The notes: generated from the letters alone by a model not told the origin. 64,000 nucleotides of DNA from Alteraquisediminimonas sediminicola (GCF_019740335.1 NZ_JAHXZS010000007.1:62001-126000), one strand, 5' to 3'. Positions 9,777 through 18,951 are shown, numbered from the stretch's first letter. Program-made: numbers and translations.

Positions 9777-10060
9777 AAATTCTGACAGGAAACGACCTGA
9801 AAACAGGCGATGTGATCTGGTGGACCGGCAAAAGCTGGTCACGACATATTGGCGAAGCCGTGGATGCGGGCGATAATGGCGAAGCCGTGCTGGCCGAGGA
9901 ATCGGCGGCACAGCGTGTGAACGCAGCCTATATCGTCGATGCCGCCGCCAGCCCGAACGGGCCGCTGCCCTTGCATATCAAGGACCGTGTCCGCGCTGCT
10001 GGGCCGACTGTCCGTGCCGATCTTGGCATCAACCCTGACGTCCCGATTGTGAAGGGCTGA
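9773..10060 (+). CDS. DUF2849 domain protein
   Basis: 95-residue soluble protein that starts 4 bases inside the cobA stop and ends 4 bases before the sulfite reductase gene. It begins MKILTGNDLKTGDVIWWTG and has no recognisable catalytic motif. Small DUF2849 proteins are regularly encoded beside alphaproteobacterial sulfite reductases, so a role linked to that enzyme is likely, but it has no defined biochemical function. Confidence 0.88.
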   Translation: MKILTGNDLKTGDVIWWTGKSWSRHIGEAVDAGDNGEAVLAEESAAQRVNAAYIVDAAASPNGPLPLHIKDRVRAAGPTVRADLGINPDVPIVKG

Positions 10061-10064
10061 ACTC

Positions 10065-11696
10065 ATGTATCAATATGACAAATTCGATCAGGCCATCGTC
10101 GATGCGCGGGTTGAAGAATTTCGCGATCAGGTCAATCGCCGCATCAATGGTGAAATGACCGAGGACCAGTTCAAGCCGCTGCGCCTGATGAACGGTCTCT
10201 ATCTCCAATTGCACGCCTATATGCTGCGCGTGGCGATTCCTTATGGCACGCTGTCGGGCAAGCAGATGCGCATGCTTGGCCATATCGCGCGCAAATATGA
10301 TCGCGATTACGGCCATTTCACCACCCGCCAGAACATCCAGTACAACTGGATCAAGCTGGAAGACACGCCCGACATTCTGGCCGATCTCGCCAGCGTGGAA
10401 ATGCATGCGATCCAGACCAGCGGCAATTGCATCCGCAACATCTCGTCCGATCAATATGCAGGCGCAGCCGCCGATGAAGTGGCTGATCCGCGTCCTTGGG
10501 CTGAATTGCTGCGTCAATGGTCGACCTTCCACCCGGAATTCAGCTATCTGCCGCGCAAGTTCAAAATCGCGGTGATCGCTTCCCAGGAAGATCGCGCCGC
10601 GATGCGCCTGCATGACATCGGTCTCGAACTGGTGATGCGCGATGGCGTATTGGGCGCGCGCGTATTCGTCGGCGGCGGCATGGGCCGCACCCCGATGATC
10701 GCGCCGGAAATCGCCGAATTCGTCAAGGCGGATGATCTGCTGAGCTATCTCGAAGCGTGCCTGCGCGTGTACAACCGTTATGGCCGTCGCGATAATGCGT
10801 ACAAGGCGCGGATCAAGATCCTGATCCATGAACTGGGCGCGGATGAATATCGCCGTCAGGTCGCCGAAGAATTCGCCCATGTGAAGACCTTGGGGATCGA
10901 TCCGCCTTTGGCCGAACTGGAGCGCATCTCCGCCTATTTCGCACCGCCTGCCTATGAACAGGGCTTAAGCGACGAGATCGACCGGTCCAACCCGGCATTC
11001 GCCCATTGGGTCGATCAGAACGTCAAGGCGCACAAGCAGCCGGGCTATGCCATCGTCAATATCAGCCTGAAGCCGGTCGGCGGCATTCCGGGCGATGCGT
11101 CCTCGGATCAGATCGATCTGATGGCGGATCTGGCCGAAAAATACGGCTTTGACGAACTGCGCGTGACCCATGCCCAGAATATCGTGCTGCCATTTGTGGC
11201 CAAGCGCGATCTGTTCACCGTGTGGCAGGCGCTGGATGCGGCAGGCATTGCCAATGCCAATCTCGATCTCGTGACCGACATCATCGCCTGCCCCGGCCTT
11301 GATTATTGCTCGCTCGCCAATGCGCGGTCGATCCCGGTCGCCCAGAAAATCGCCGAACGTTTTGCCGATGCAGAACGCCAGCGCGATATTGGCGAATTGA
11401 AGCTGAAGATTTCCGGCTGCATCAATGCCTGCGGGCATCACCATGCAGGCCATATCGGCATTCTCGGCGTCGATAAGAAGGGGGTCGAAAATTACCAGCT
11501 CACCCTCGGCGGTTCGGGCGCAGAAGATGTGTCGATCGGCAAGATCACCGGCCCCGGCTTCGATGAAGACGGGATCGTTGATGCCGTCGAACGCGCTGTC
11601 GAAAAATATCGCGCCGTCCGCGTGGAAGGCGAACGTTTTATCGATACCTATCGTCGGGTTGGCGCCGACAGCTTCAAGGAGGCGATCTATGGTTGA
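10065..11696 (+). CDS. cysI: Nitrite/sulfite reductase, siroheme and 4Fe-4S type
   Basis: 543-residue hemoprotein of the ferredoxin-type (NirA-like) nitrite/sulfite reductase family. The four siroheme/4Fe-4S cysteines are in CPGLDYC and SGCINACGHHHAGHIG near the C-terminus, and the duplicated substrate-binding halves are visible, with the arginine-rich YGHFTTRQNIQYNW block in the first half. The cobA, DUF934 and cysH neighbourhood argues for sulfite reduction to sulfide in cysteine synthesis. No cysJ flavoprotein lies in the operon. Confidence 0.93.
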   Translation: MYQYDKFDQAIVDARVEEFRDQVNRRINGEMTEDQFKPLRLMNGLYLQLHAYMLRVAIPYGTLSGKQMRMLGHIARKYDRDYGHFTTRQNIQYNWIKLEDTPDILADLASVEMHAIQTSGNCIRNISSDQYAGAAADEVADPRPWAELLRQWSTFHPEFSYLPRKFKIAVIASQEDRAAMRLHDIGLELVMRDGVLGARVFVGGGMGRTPMIAPEIAEFVKADDLLSYLEACLRVYNRYGRRDNAYKARIKILIHELGADEYRRQVAEEFAHVKTLGIDPPLAELERISAYFAPPAYEQGLSDEIDRSNPAFAHWVDQNVKAHKQPGYAIVNISLKPVGGIPGDASSDQIDLMADLAEKYGFDELRVTHAQNIVLPFVAKRDLFTVWQALDAAGIANANLDLVTDIIACPGLDYCSLANARSIPVAQKIAERFADAERQRDIGELKLKISGCINACGHHHAGHIGILGVDKKGVENYQLTLGGSGAEDVSIGKITGPGFDEDGIVDAVERAVEKYRAVRVEGERFIDTYRRVGADSFKEAIYG

Positions 11697-12114
11697 TGTT
11701 ATCCGTTTCCGCGATGATGCGGCCAATGACCAGCCCTTGGTGTCGGTCGAAGCCCTGTCCGGCCAGACCAATGCCACTGCCGTGCGGTTGGAAAGCGATG
11801 AGGACGCCCGCGCGCTCCTCCCCTATCTCAATCAGCTTGCGCTGATCGAGGTCGCCTTCCCGACCTTCCGCGACGGTCGCGGCTATTCCGCCGCGCGCAT
11901 CCTGCGCGAAGCGGGCTTTACCGGCGAATTGCGCGCGCAGGGCGATGTCTTGGTCGATCAAATCCCGTCGATGCGTCGCTGCGGCTTTGACAGCTTTATC
12001 GCCAATGCGCCGGTGGATCAGGCGACGCTTGATAAGTCGCTCAATCGCTACGACCATGTTTATCAGCCCGCCGCCGATGCGGCCTTGCCTGTCTGGAAAT
12101 TGCGCCATGGCTGA
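11689..12114 (+). CDS. DUF934 domain protein
   Basis: 141-residue protein starting at the ATG at 11689, inside the end of cysI, with AAGGAGG just upstream as ribosome-binding site. The block FPTFRDGRGYSAARILRE and the following GDVLVDQIPSMRRCGFDSF are typical of DUF934, which almost always neighbours sulfite reductase and cysH in alpha- and betaproteobacteria. Its biochemical role is not established. Confidence 0.9.
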   Translation: MVDVIRFRDDAANDQPLVSVEALSGQTNATAVRLESDEDARALLPYLNQLALIEVAFPTFRDGRGYSAARILREAGFTGELRAQGDVLVDQIPSMRRCGFDSFIANAPVDQATLDKSLNRYDHVYQPAADAALPVWKLRHG

Positions 12115-12877
12115 ACCGGCTCGGCTGGTTGACAAGATCGATGTCGCGCCGCGTTTCGACGCGGACGATGTTGCGCGCCTGAATGCGCGTTTCGAAGATG
12201 CAGACACCGCCGAGATGATCGCGACGGTGCTGCGCGAGGGTCTACTGGGTCGCGTCGCCGCTGTCTCGTCCTTTGGGGCGGAATCGGCGGTGCTGCTGCA
12301 TTTGCTGGCGCAGGCCGATGCCAGTGTGCCGGTGCTGTTCATCAATACCGGCAAGCATTTCCCGCAGACGCTCGACTATCGCGATCAACTGGTGGCGCAA
12401 CTGCATCTGACCGGGCTGCATAATGTCGAGCCGGACGCCGCCACGATTGCGGAAAAGGACGAAACGGGCTTGCGCTGGTCTTATGATCCGGACGGCTGCT
12501 GCGAGATCCGCAAGGTCTTGCCGCTTGAACCGGTGATGGCCGGGTTCGATGCGTCGATTACGGGGCGCAAGGGCTTCCAGTCCGCGACCCGCGCCGGGTT
12601 GCAATATTTCGAACTCGACGGCGGGCGGATCAAATTCAACCCGCTGGCCCGTTGGGACAAGACCAAGATCGACGCCTATATGGCCGAACATCATCTGCCG
12701 CCCCATCCCTTGGTTGAGGCGGGCTATCCGTCGATCGGCTGCGCACCCTGCACCTCGCGCGTGCAACCGGGCGAAGACCCGCGTGCTGGCCGCTGGCGCG
12801 GTTGGGACAAGGTCGAATGCGGTATCCACTCGGCTGTGCCGGTCGATGGCGCAGGTGGGGATGAGCCGGTTTTCTGA
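12107..12877 (+). CDS. cysH: Phosphoadenylyl-/adenylyl-sulfate reductase
   Basis: Thioredoxin-dependent reductase producing sulfite from activated sulfate. The ATG at 12107 overlaps the DUF934 stop and gives 256 residues. The PP-loop-like AAVSSFGAESAVLLHLL, the cysteine pair in DPDGCCEIRKV, the second pair in IGCAPCTSRV and the C-terminal ECGIH are present. The CC...CxxC set indicates the 4Fe-4S form that usually uses APS. It completes the local sulfate-assimilation operon. Confidence 0.93.
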   Translation: MAEPARLVDKIDVAPRFDADDVARLNARFEDADTAEMIATVLREGLLGRVAAVSSFGAESAVLLHLLAQADASVPVLFINTGKHFPQTLDYRDQLVAQLHLTGLHNVEPDAATIAEKDETGLRWSYDPDGCCEIRKVLPLEPVMAGFDASITGRKGFQSATRAGLQYFELDGGRIKFNPLARWDKTKIDAYMAEHHLPPHPLVEAGYPSIGCAPCTSRVQPGEDPRAGRWRGWDKVECGIHSAVPVDGAGGDEPVF

Positions 12878-12940
12878 TATTGAGCTGTTCCTCAAACAAC
12901 TCACATTGAGCGCGGCCTCAATCTGGTCTAGGGCAGGCCC

Positions 12941-13558
12941 ATGACCGTTTATTTTCACGAAGAAGACCTGCCCGCAGGCGTGCTCGCCGATGGCCCGATT
13001 GCCATCGATACCGAAACCATGGGCCTGTTGACCCATCGCGATCGTCTGTGCGTCGTGCAGATCGCCGATGGCCGTGGGGATGAGCATCTCGTCCGGTTCA
13101 ATCCGGGAAGCGTATATGCCGCGCCGAATCTCAAGGCTGTGCTGGCCGATCCCGACCGGATCAAAATTTATCATTACGCCCGCTTCGATCTCGCGGCGAT
13201 CAGCCATTATCTCGGCGTTAATGCCGCACCTGTCTATTGCACCAAGACCGCATCGCGCCTTGTCCGCACCTATACCGACCGCCACGGTCTGAAGGATCTG
13301 GTGCGCGAATTGCTGGGCAAGGAAATTTCCAAGCAGCAGCAAAGCTCGGATTGGGGCGGTCCTGTCCTGTCGGAAGCGCAACGCGATTATGCCGCGAGCG
13401 ACGTTCGTTTTCTGCACCCCATGATGGCCGAGTTGAACCTGCGCCTTGCGCGCGAGGGCCGGACCGAACTCGCACAGGCGTGTTTCGATTTCCTGCCCCA
13501 TCGCGCGGCACTTGATCTTGCTGGCTGGCCGGACGTCGATATCTTCGCCCATGTCTGA
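12941..13558 (+). CDS. rnd: Ribonuclease D
   Basis: 3'-5' exoribonuclease of the DEDD superfamily acting on tRNA 3' ends and small RNAs. The 205-residue protein contains only the exonuclease domain: D23 and E25 in AIDTETMGL, the central Asp in YHYARFDLAAI, and Y/D in YAASDVRFL. The HRDC domains of E. coli RNase D are absent, as in the short alphaproteobacterial form. It overlaps lptC by 8 bases. Confidence 0.9.
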   Translation: MTVYFHEEDLPAGVLADGPIAIDTETMGLLTHRDRLCVVQIADGRGDEHLVRFNPGSVYAAPNLKAVLADPDRIKIYHYARFDLAAISHYLGVNAAPVYCTKTASRLVRTYTDRHGLKDLVRELLGKEISKQQQSSDWGGPVLSEAQRDYAASDVRFLHPMMAELNLRLAREGRTELAQACFDFLPHRAALDLAGWPDVDIFAHV

Positions 13559-14207
13559 ACCCCTGCCTGCCCCCTTGGCGAGCTTGCCACAACTGTCACC
13601 ACGGGTTGCTTGGGCGATGCCCCATAGCAGCCATGATCGGCTGATTGGTCGGATGCGCAAGCTATTGCCGGCGGGCATTGGCATTTTGGGTGGGCTAATG
13701 GTCTTTGCGCCGATTTTGGTGCAGAGCGATCTCAGCTTTGTCCTCAGCAAGGATCGGGTTGAAGTCGCCAAGGAACGGCTCCGCATCGCCACCGCCACCT
13801 ATCGCGGCGAAGACAGCAATGGCCGCGCATTCGAACTGCGCGCCAATTCGGCGGTGCAGGCAAGCTCGCGCGATCCGGTGGTCAAGCTCACCGGGCTCGC
13901 AGGCAAGATGGCGCTCAATCATACCATTGGCCATATCACCGCCAATCATGGCCGTTATGATATGGATGCGGAGCGCGTCGCGATTGACGGCCCGATGCAT
14001 TATCGCTCGGAAGATGGCTATCGCCTCGATACCAGCAATGTCGATATCAGCTTGAAGGATCGCACGATCACCAGTGCCGGTCCGGTCAATGGCAATATTT
14101 CGATCGGCGACTTTGCCGCCGACCGTCTGCACGCCAATCTACCAACCCGCGTCGTGGTCCTTGAGGGCCGGGCCCGCCTCCATATCGTTCAGGGAGCCAA
14201 AAAATGA
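13551..14207 (+). CDS. lptC: LPS export protein LptC
   Basis: 218-residue inner-membrane-anchored periplasmic component of the lipopolysaccharide transport bridge. The ATG at 13551 lies inside the end of rnd. The N-terminus has a basic stretch (RMRKLLPAG) before one hydrophobic helix at about residues 42-58, followed by a beta-rich domain. The assignment rests on this architecture and on direct overlap with lptA. lptB and rpoN, which often follow, are not adjacent here. Confidence 0.85.
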   Translation: MSEPLPAPLASLPQLSPRVAWAMPHSSHDRLIGRMRKLLPAGIGILGGLMVFAPILVQSDLSFVLSKDRVEVAKERLRIATATYRGEDSNGRAFELRANSAVQASSRDPVVKLTGLAGKMALNHTIGHITANHGRYDMDAERVAIDGPMHYRSEDGYRLDTSNVDISLKDRTITSAGPVNGNISIGDFAADRLHANLPTRVVVLEGRARLHIVQGAKK

Positions 14208-14803
14208 CCGTTCGTCGCCCGAACTTCGCCCTGCCGAGCTTCATCATTGCCGCCTGTGCCGCCCTTGGCCTGACCGGCATCTATGCAGTCCCGGCATTGT
14301 CGCAGGCCGCGTCTTCCGGCACTTCGGCACTACAAGGCCATGATGGCAACGCGCCGATCGATGTCGAGTCCGACCGGATCGAAGTGCAAGACCGCGCCGA
14401 CCGGGCGATTTTCATTGGCAATGTCCATGCCCGTCAAGGCGATATGACCATGGACTCCGCACGATTGACCGTCGCTTATGCCAAAAATGCCAATGCGGCG
14501 GGCGGCGATGACATCAAGGTCCATCGCCTTGATGCCAGCGGTGGCGTGGTGTTGACCAGCCCCTCCGAAACGGCCCGCGGCCAATTGGCAATTTACGATG
14601 TCGATCAGCGGCTGATCACCATGATCGGCGGCGTGGTATTGGTGCAGGATGGCAATGTCATCCGGGGCGGACGACTCGTCATCAACCTTGATACAGGCCG
14701 TGCCGTTGTCGATGGTTCGGCGGTCGGCGGCAGCGGTTCCGCCGGGGCGGGTGGACGCGTGAGCGGACGTTTCACCGTGCCGCAGCGCAACAAAAACCCG
14801 TAA
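14204..14803 (+). CDS. lptA: LPS export protein LptA
   Basis: 199-residue periplasmic OstA-like protein that carries LPS across the periplasm. A signal peptide ends near AVPALSQA (about residue 35). The beta-jellyroll motif PIDVESDRIEVQDRADRAIF is the typical LptA start, followed by the VHARQGDMTMDSARL block. The ATG overlaps the lptC stop. The C-terminus is Gly/Ser-rich. Confidence 0.9.
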   Translation: MTVRRPNFALPSFIIAACAALGLTGIYAVPALSQAASSGTSALQGHDGNAPIDVESDRIEVQDRADRAIFIGNVHARQGDMTMDSARLTVAYAKNANAAGGDDIKVHRLDASGGVVLTSPSETARGQLAIYDVDQRLITMIGGVVLVQDGNVIRGGRLVINLDTGRAVVDGSAVGGSGSAGAGGRVSGRFTVPQRNKNP

Positions 14804-15037
14804 TTTACTACTGGTGACGTGTGTAAAGGGCGGAATCCATCCATTTTCCCCGCTGCACCATTAGTAATATAACTCACGAAAAACCGTCATTTATCGCACG
14901 GATAACGATTGCATTTTGTGCATCCGCGCCAGACCGTTTCGAGGTTGCGATAAACGCACGCCAGATTACATATGTTGCACCGCACCATAAAAGGGCGGTG
15001 CGACCGGAGGCGCGTCCCTCCGATGAAGGAAAGTAAA
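14804..15037 (+). promoter_or_regulatory. Intergenic leader before a small membrane peptide
   Basis: About 230 bases without a gene. A hairpin with 7-bp arms (GCACCGC at 14977-14983 and its complement at 14995-15001) stands 36 bases before the small-peptide start. It could terminate lptA transcription or structure the peptide mRNA leader. No confident promoter hexamers were found. Confidence 0.3.
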
Positions 15038-15121
15038 GTGAAGTTGTTCGAACAAGCCGCTATGGCTGCTGCTGCGACCGCTGCTCAGTTGCTGGTTGTC
15101 ACGACCCTTATTCTGGGCTGA
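15038..15121 (+). CDS. Small hydrophobic peptide (27 aa)
   Basis: A GTG start at 15038, seven bases after AAGGAA, opens a 27-residue frame reading VKLFEQAAMAAAATAAQLLV and a hydrophobic end TTLILG. An in-frame ATG at 15023 would add five residues but overlaps the ribosome-binding site. The Ala/Leu-rich run could span a membrane once. Support is the good ribosome site, the leader hairpin upstream and the hairpins directly downstream. Function unknown. Confidence 0.5.
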   Translation: MKLFEQAAMAAAATAAQLLVVTTLILG

Positions 15122-15142
15122 TCCTCAACTCTAACCAGCTTG

Positions 15143-15187
15143 TCCCCGGGGCGATGTCCCCGGGGATAGCTCTCCCGCTTGGGCGGG
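15143..15187. terminator. Two hairpins between the small peptide and panC
   Basis: A 9-bp GC-only stem (TCCCCGGGG at 15143-15151, complement at 15158-15166) is followed by a second short stem (TCCCGC / GGGCGGGA around 15173-15187). They lie between convergent genes and could stop transcription from both sides, although neither has a T tract. Confidence 0.5.
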
Positions 15188-15203
15188 ACATATATTCCCA
15201 AAA

Positions 15204-16052
15204 TCAAATCTGCGGCGCGACCGCAATATTATCGATCAACCGCGCCTTGCCGATCCGCGCTGCCGCCAACAACCGCGCCGGGCGATCCAGCCGATCCAGC
15301 ACATCCAAAGTGACGGCATCCGCCAGCGCGAAATAATCCACCGCAGAAAATCCGGCCGTTAACAGCCCCTGCACCGCGCGTTCCAGCACCGCCGCGACCG
15401 GCTCTCCCGCCTCCAGCCCCGCCTTGGCTGCACCAAGCGCCTGAGGCAAGGCGACGGCCTCTGCCCGCTCTGTTGCGGTCAGATAGGCATTACGGGACGA
15501 CAGGGCCAATCCGTCTGCCTCGCGCACCGTTGGTACGCCCAGCACATCCACAGCGATGTTGAGATCACGCGCCATGCGCCGGATTACCGCGAGCTGCTGA
15601 TAATCCTTTTCCCCGAACAATGCGCAATCCGGGCGGACCTGATTGAACAATTTCGCGACGACCGTCGACACGCCATCGAAATGGCCGGGCCGCGATGCGC
15701 CGCAAAATCCTGTCGTCACGCCCGCCACGCTGATCGTCGTCGCAAAGCCCACCGGATACATCGTCGCCACGCTCGGCAGCCACAACAGGTCCACGCCCGC
15801 CGCCCGCAGCTTGGCCGCATCCTCTTCTTCCTGCCGGGGATAGGCGGCAAGGTCTTCATTCGGTCCGAATTGGGTCGGATTGACAAAAATCGACACGACC
15901 ACGCGTGTGCCACGTTTTTTCGCCTCTTCGACCAAGGTCAGATGCCCGCGATGCAGCGCACCCATGGTCGGGACCAAGGCAATTACGTCCCCGGCCTTGC
16001 GCCAAGCCTCGACATTCGCAAAAAGCGTCGCGATATCAGTGACAATCTGCAC
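15204..16052 (-). CDS. panC: Pantoate--beta-alanine ligase
   Basis: Pantothenate synthetase, which joins pantoate and beta-alanine with ATP in coenzyme A synthesis. The 282-residue protein shows the nucleotidyltransferase HIGH-like motif VPTMGALHRGHL, FVNPTQFGPNEDL, the FCGASRPGHFDGVSTVV pantoate site, FGEKDYQQL and the KMSKS-equivalent LALSSRN. It is transcribed toward the small peptide gene and diverges from mipZ. Confidence 0.96.
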   Translation of the reverse strand: MQIVTDIATLFANVEAWRKAGDVIALVPTMGALHRGHLTLVEEAKKRGTRVVVSIFVNPTQFGPNEDLAAYPRQEEEDAAKLRAAGVDLLWLPSVATMYPVGFATTISVAGVTTGFCGASRPGHFDGVSTVVAKLFNQVRPDCALFGEKDYQQLAVIRRMARDLNIAVDVLGVPTVREADGLALSSRNAYLTATERAEAVALPQALGAAKAGLEAGEPVAAVLERAVQGLLTAGFSAVDYFALADAVTLDVLDRLDRPARLLAAARIGKARLIDNIAVAPQI

Positions 16053-16182
16053 GGACTGAAAATCTCCGAAAAACGAGTGGATCGGGCTTATGCGGACCTC
16101 AATTCACGAATGCAAGTCTCCCAAACCAGTTCAGCCTATGCCATGAGGGGCTGATATTCATAAACAGGACCCGAATCGACCG

Positions 16183-16992
16183 ATGACCAGCCCCGCCCCG
16201 CACATCATCTGCTTCGCCAATGAAAAAGGCGGGACCGGCAAATCGACCACCGCCGTGCATGTCGCCGTGGCCTTGTCGACCATGGGCTATCGCGTGGCCG
16301 CCATCGACCTTGATCATCGCCAGCGCACGCTCGTCCGCTATCTCGAAAATCGTGAAGCGAGCGTCAAGCGACTGGGCCAAAGCCTGCCCCTGCCGCGTTA
16401 CCGGGTCTATGAAGACACGAATGCCGAAGATTTCATGCGCGTACTGGAAGAGTTCGGGGCTGATGCCGATTTCGTCATCATCGACACGCCGGGCCGCGAC
16501 GATCCGGTGACCCGCGTCGCCGTCACCCGCGCCAATACTTTGGTGACGCCGATCAACGACAGTTTCATCGACCTCGACCTGATCGGACAGGTCGATCCGG
16601 AAACCTTCAAGGTCCGCCGCCCCAGCTTCTATGCCGAATTGATCTGGGAGGCCCGCAAGGTCCGCGCCAAGACCGATGGCGTGACCGTGGATTGGGTCGT
16701 GCTGCGCAATCGTCTCCAGCATGTCGGCGCACGCAACATGACCCGCGTTGCCAATGCAATGGAAGAACTGGCGCGCCGCGTCGGTTTCCGCATCATCCCC
16801 GGCCTGTCGGAACGCGTCATCTATCGCGAACTGTTTCCGGCAGGGCTGACCCTGCTCGACCTCGGCGCGATCGAGGGCGCGGGTATGTCGCATATTTCGG
16901 CACGACAAGAACTGCGCGAGATGATCTCGGCGCTCGGCATCACCGATGGCGTACCGGTCCCTGCTGCTGCTGCCGACGCGGTTCCCGCCTGA
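16183..16992 (+). CDS. mipZ: Division-plane positioning ATPase MipZ
   Basis: ParA-superfamily ATPase that in Caulobacter forms a gradient from the chromosome poles and restricts FtsZ assembly to midcell. The 269-residue protein has the deviant Walker A FANEKGGTGKSTT at residues 11-23, AIDLDHRQRT (Walker A') and FVIIDTPGRDDP (Walker B), with the MipZ-specific RRPSFYAELIWEARK and GLSERVIYRELFPAGLTLLD. The C-terminus ends in an Ala/Val-rich tail. No parB is adjacent, as is usual for mipZ. Confidence 0.94.
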   Translation: MTSPAPHIICFANEKGGTGKSTTAVHVAVALSTMGYRVAAIDLDHRQRTLVRYLENREASVKRLGQSLPLPRYRVYEDTNAEDFMRVLEEFGADADFVIIDTPGRDDPVTRVAVTRANTLVTPINDSFIDLDLIGQVDPETFKVRRPSFYAELIWEARKVRAKTDGVTVDWVVLRNRLQHVGARNMTRVANAMEELARRVGFRIIPGLSERVIYRELFPAGLTLLDLGAIEGAGMSHISARQELREMISALGITDGVPVPAAAADAVPA

Positions 16993-17035
16993 ACCGGCGC
17001 CCCTCTTTCATCCCGCACGTGATGATGCGCCTCAC

Positions 17036-17518
17036 ATGCCGTTGATCCTGCTCCTGGCCGCTATTGGGCTGTATTTCGCCTATAAGGGCGGCCATTTGCG
17101 CAAAATGCCTTGGGAAGATGTGCTGGGCGTGCTCTGGGGCCTTGTCGGCCTGCGTGTCATGGCGACGGGACAAGTGCTGATCGGGGCATTAATCGTGGCA
17201 TCCAGCGGCGTTGCGCTGTGGCGGCGGCGAGGGTCGCAGCATCTGTCGTCCAAAACCGAACCGCATGCGCCCCCCAGCCATCCCAGTGGACAAATATCGC
17301 CATCCGAAGCGCGCGATATTCTCAATATCCCCGAAACTGCCGGACGCGCTGAAATCATCGCTGCCCATCGCGCCCTAATCGCCAGACTACATCCCGATCG
17401 TGGTGGCTCTTCCACTCTCGCGGCGCAAGTCAATGAGGCACGCGACATTTTACTGACACAAATAGATGCTTCGCGTGTTAAGGGCGCGACACCATCGAGT
17501 TCAGAGGATGACAGTTAA
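17036..17518 (+). CDS. Membrane-anchored J-domain protein
   Basis: 160-residue protein with a hydrophobic N-terminus (residues 1-15), a second hydrophobic stretch at about 35-62, and a C-terminal J-domain whose HPD motif is at residues 119-121 (ARLHPDRGG). It resembles the short TIM14/DjlA-like DnaJ proteins of alphaproteobacteria that stimulate DnaK at a membrane. The ATG at 17036 is chosen because the frame upstream overlaps the mipZ end without family features. The stop overlaps the next ATG (TAATG). Confidence 0.85.
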   Translation: MPLILLLAAIGLYFAYKGGHLRKMPWEDVLGVLWGLVGLRVMATGQVLIGALIVASSGVALWRRRGSQHLSSKTEPHAPPSHPSGQISPSEARDILNIPETAGRAEIIAAHRALIARLHPDRGGSSTLAAQVNEARDILLTQIDASRVKGATPSSSEDDS

Positions 17519-18906
17519 TGCAGTTTCACCAGTTCGATTCCACCTCTTTGCGCGAATATGACATCCGCGGCATTGTGGGAAAAAGCCTGAACGCCCCGGA
17601 TGCGGAGGCCATTGGCCGGACTTTCGGCACGTTGATTCGCCGCGCAGGTGGCAAGACCGTCGCGGTCGGCTATGATGGCCGCGTGTCCTCGATCCTGATG
17701 AACGAGGCATTGGTGCGCGGCCTGACGGCCAGCGGCGTCGATGTGGTGCAGATCGGCATGGGGCCAACCCCGATGCTCTATTATGCCGAAGCGACGTTAG
17801 AAGGCGTTGATGGCGGCATCCAGATAACCGGCAGCCATAATCCCGCCGATTATAATGGCTTCAAGATGGTATTTCAGCACCGCCCGTTTTTCGGCGCGGA
17901 CATCCAGACCCTTGGCCGCATGGCGGCGGCGGGGGATTGGGAAATCGGCGCGGGACAGGTCCGCACCGTCGACATCATGGACGAATATGTCGCGCGGCTG
18001 GTCAAAAATTTCGACGGCGGGGCGTATCGCATCGGCTGGGACGCGGGCAATGGCGCAGCCGGCCCGATCGTCGAGCGGCTGGTCAAGCTCCTGCCGGGCG
18101 AACATCACCTGTTGTTTACCGATGTCGATGGTCGTTTCCCCAATCATCATCCCGATCCCACGGATGAGGCCAATCTGGCCGATTTAAAGGCCCTTGTCCT
18201 CGACAAGAAGCTCGATTTCGGACTGGCTTTCGATGGCGATGGCGACCGGATCGGCGCCGTCGACGGTCTGGGCCGCGTGATATGGGGAGATCAATTGCTC
18301 TCCATTTTGGCGGAACCCGTGTTGCGGGCGCTACCGGGCGCGACGATTATCGCCGATGTGAAGGCCTCGCAAGCCTTATACGACCGCATTGCCGAACTGG
18401 GCGGCACGCCCTGCATGTGGAAGACCGGCCATTCACTCATCAAGACGAAGATGAAGGAAACGAATAGCCCGCTCGCCGGGGAAATGAGCGGCCATATCTT
18501 CTTCGCCCATGATTTCTATGGCTTTGACGATGCCCAATATGCCGCCATCCGCCTGATCGGCGCAGTACATCTGCTGGGCGGCTCGCTCACGGCGCTGCGC
18601 GATGCGATGCCGGACATGATCAACACCCCGGAAATGCGTTTTCAGGTCGATGAAAGCCGCAAATTCGCGGTGATCGATGAAGTGCTCGACCGGTTGGAAC
18701 AGCAAGGCGCCGAGGTCGACCGCACCGATGGCGCGCGCGTCAATACCGTGGACGGCTGGTGGCTGTTGCGCGCATCCAATACGCAGGATGTGCTGGTCGC
18801 CCGCGCCGAGGCGAAGGATCAGGCCGGGCTGGACCGGCTGATGGCCCAGATCGACGAACAACTCGCCGCTTCCGGTCTAAAACGCGGGCCGCAAGCTGGG
18901 CATTGA
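17518..18906 (+). CDS. Phosphomannomutase / phosphoglucomutase
   Basis: Alpha-D-phosphohexomutase converting hexose 6-phosphates to 1-phosphates for nucleotide-sugar and exopolysaccharide synthesis. In 462 residues it has the phosphoserine loop TGSHNP with S106, the metal loop DGDGDR at 239-244, the sugar-binding GEMSGHIFF and the C-terminal phosphate-binding RASNTQDVL. The N-terminal LREYDIRGIVGK is typical of the bispecific ManB/AlgC/PgmG subgroup. The stop codon enters a long palindromic terminator. Confidence 0.94.
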   Translation: MQFHQFDSTSLREYDIRGIVGKSLNAPDAEAIGRTFGTLIRRAGGKTVAVGYDGRVSSILMNEALVRGLTASGVDVVQIGMGPTPMLYYAEATLEGVDGGIQITGSHNPADYNGFKMVFQHRPFFGADIQTLGRMAAAGDWEIGAGQVRTVDIMDEYVARLVKNFDGGAYRIGWDAGNGAAGPIVERLVKLLPGEHHLLFTDVDGRFPNHHPDPTDEANLADLKALVLDKKLDFGLAFDGDGDRIGAVDGLGRVIWGDQLLSILAEPVLRALPGATIIADVKASQALYDRIAELGGTPCMWKTGHSLIKTKMKETNSPLAGEMSGHIFFAHDFYGFDDAQYAAIRLIGAVHLLGGSLTALRDAMPDMINTPEMRFQVDESRKFAVIDEVLDRLEQQGAEVDRTDGARVNTVDGWWLLRASNTQDVLVARAEAKDQAGLDRLMAQIDEQLAASGLKRGPQAGH

Positions 18907-18951
18907 TGTTTTCACCCCTCAAGCGCCGGGCGCTTGAGGGGTGAAAACATC
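18905..18951. terminator. 47-bp perfect palindrome, bidirectional terminator
   Basis: Two perfect 23-base arms (18905-18927 and 18929-18951) are separated by one base. The outer arm carries TTTTC on one strand and GAAAA on the other, so each strand reads A-rich sequence, GC-rich stem, T-rich sequence. The palindrome fills the space between the convergent phosphohexomutase and DksA-like genes and overlaps both stop codons. Confidence 0.85.
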
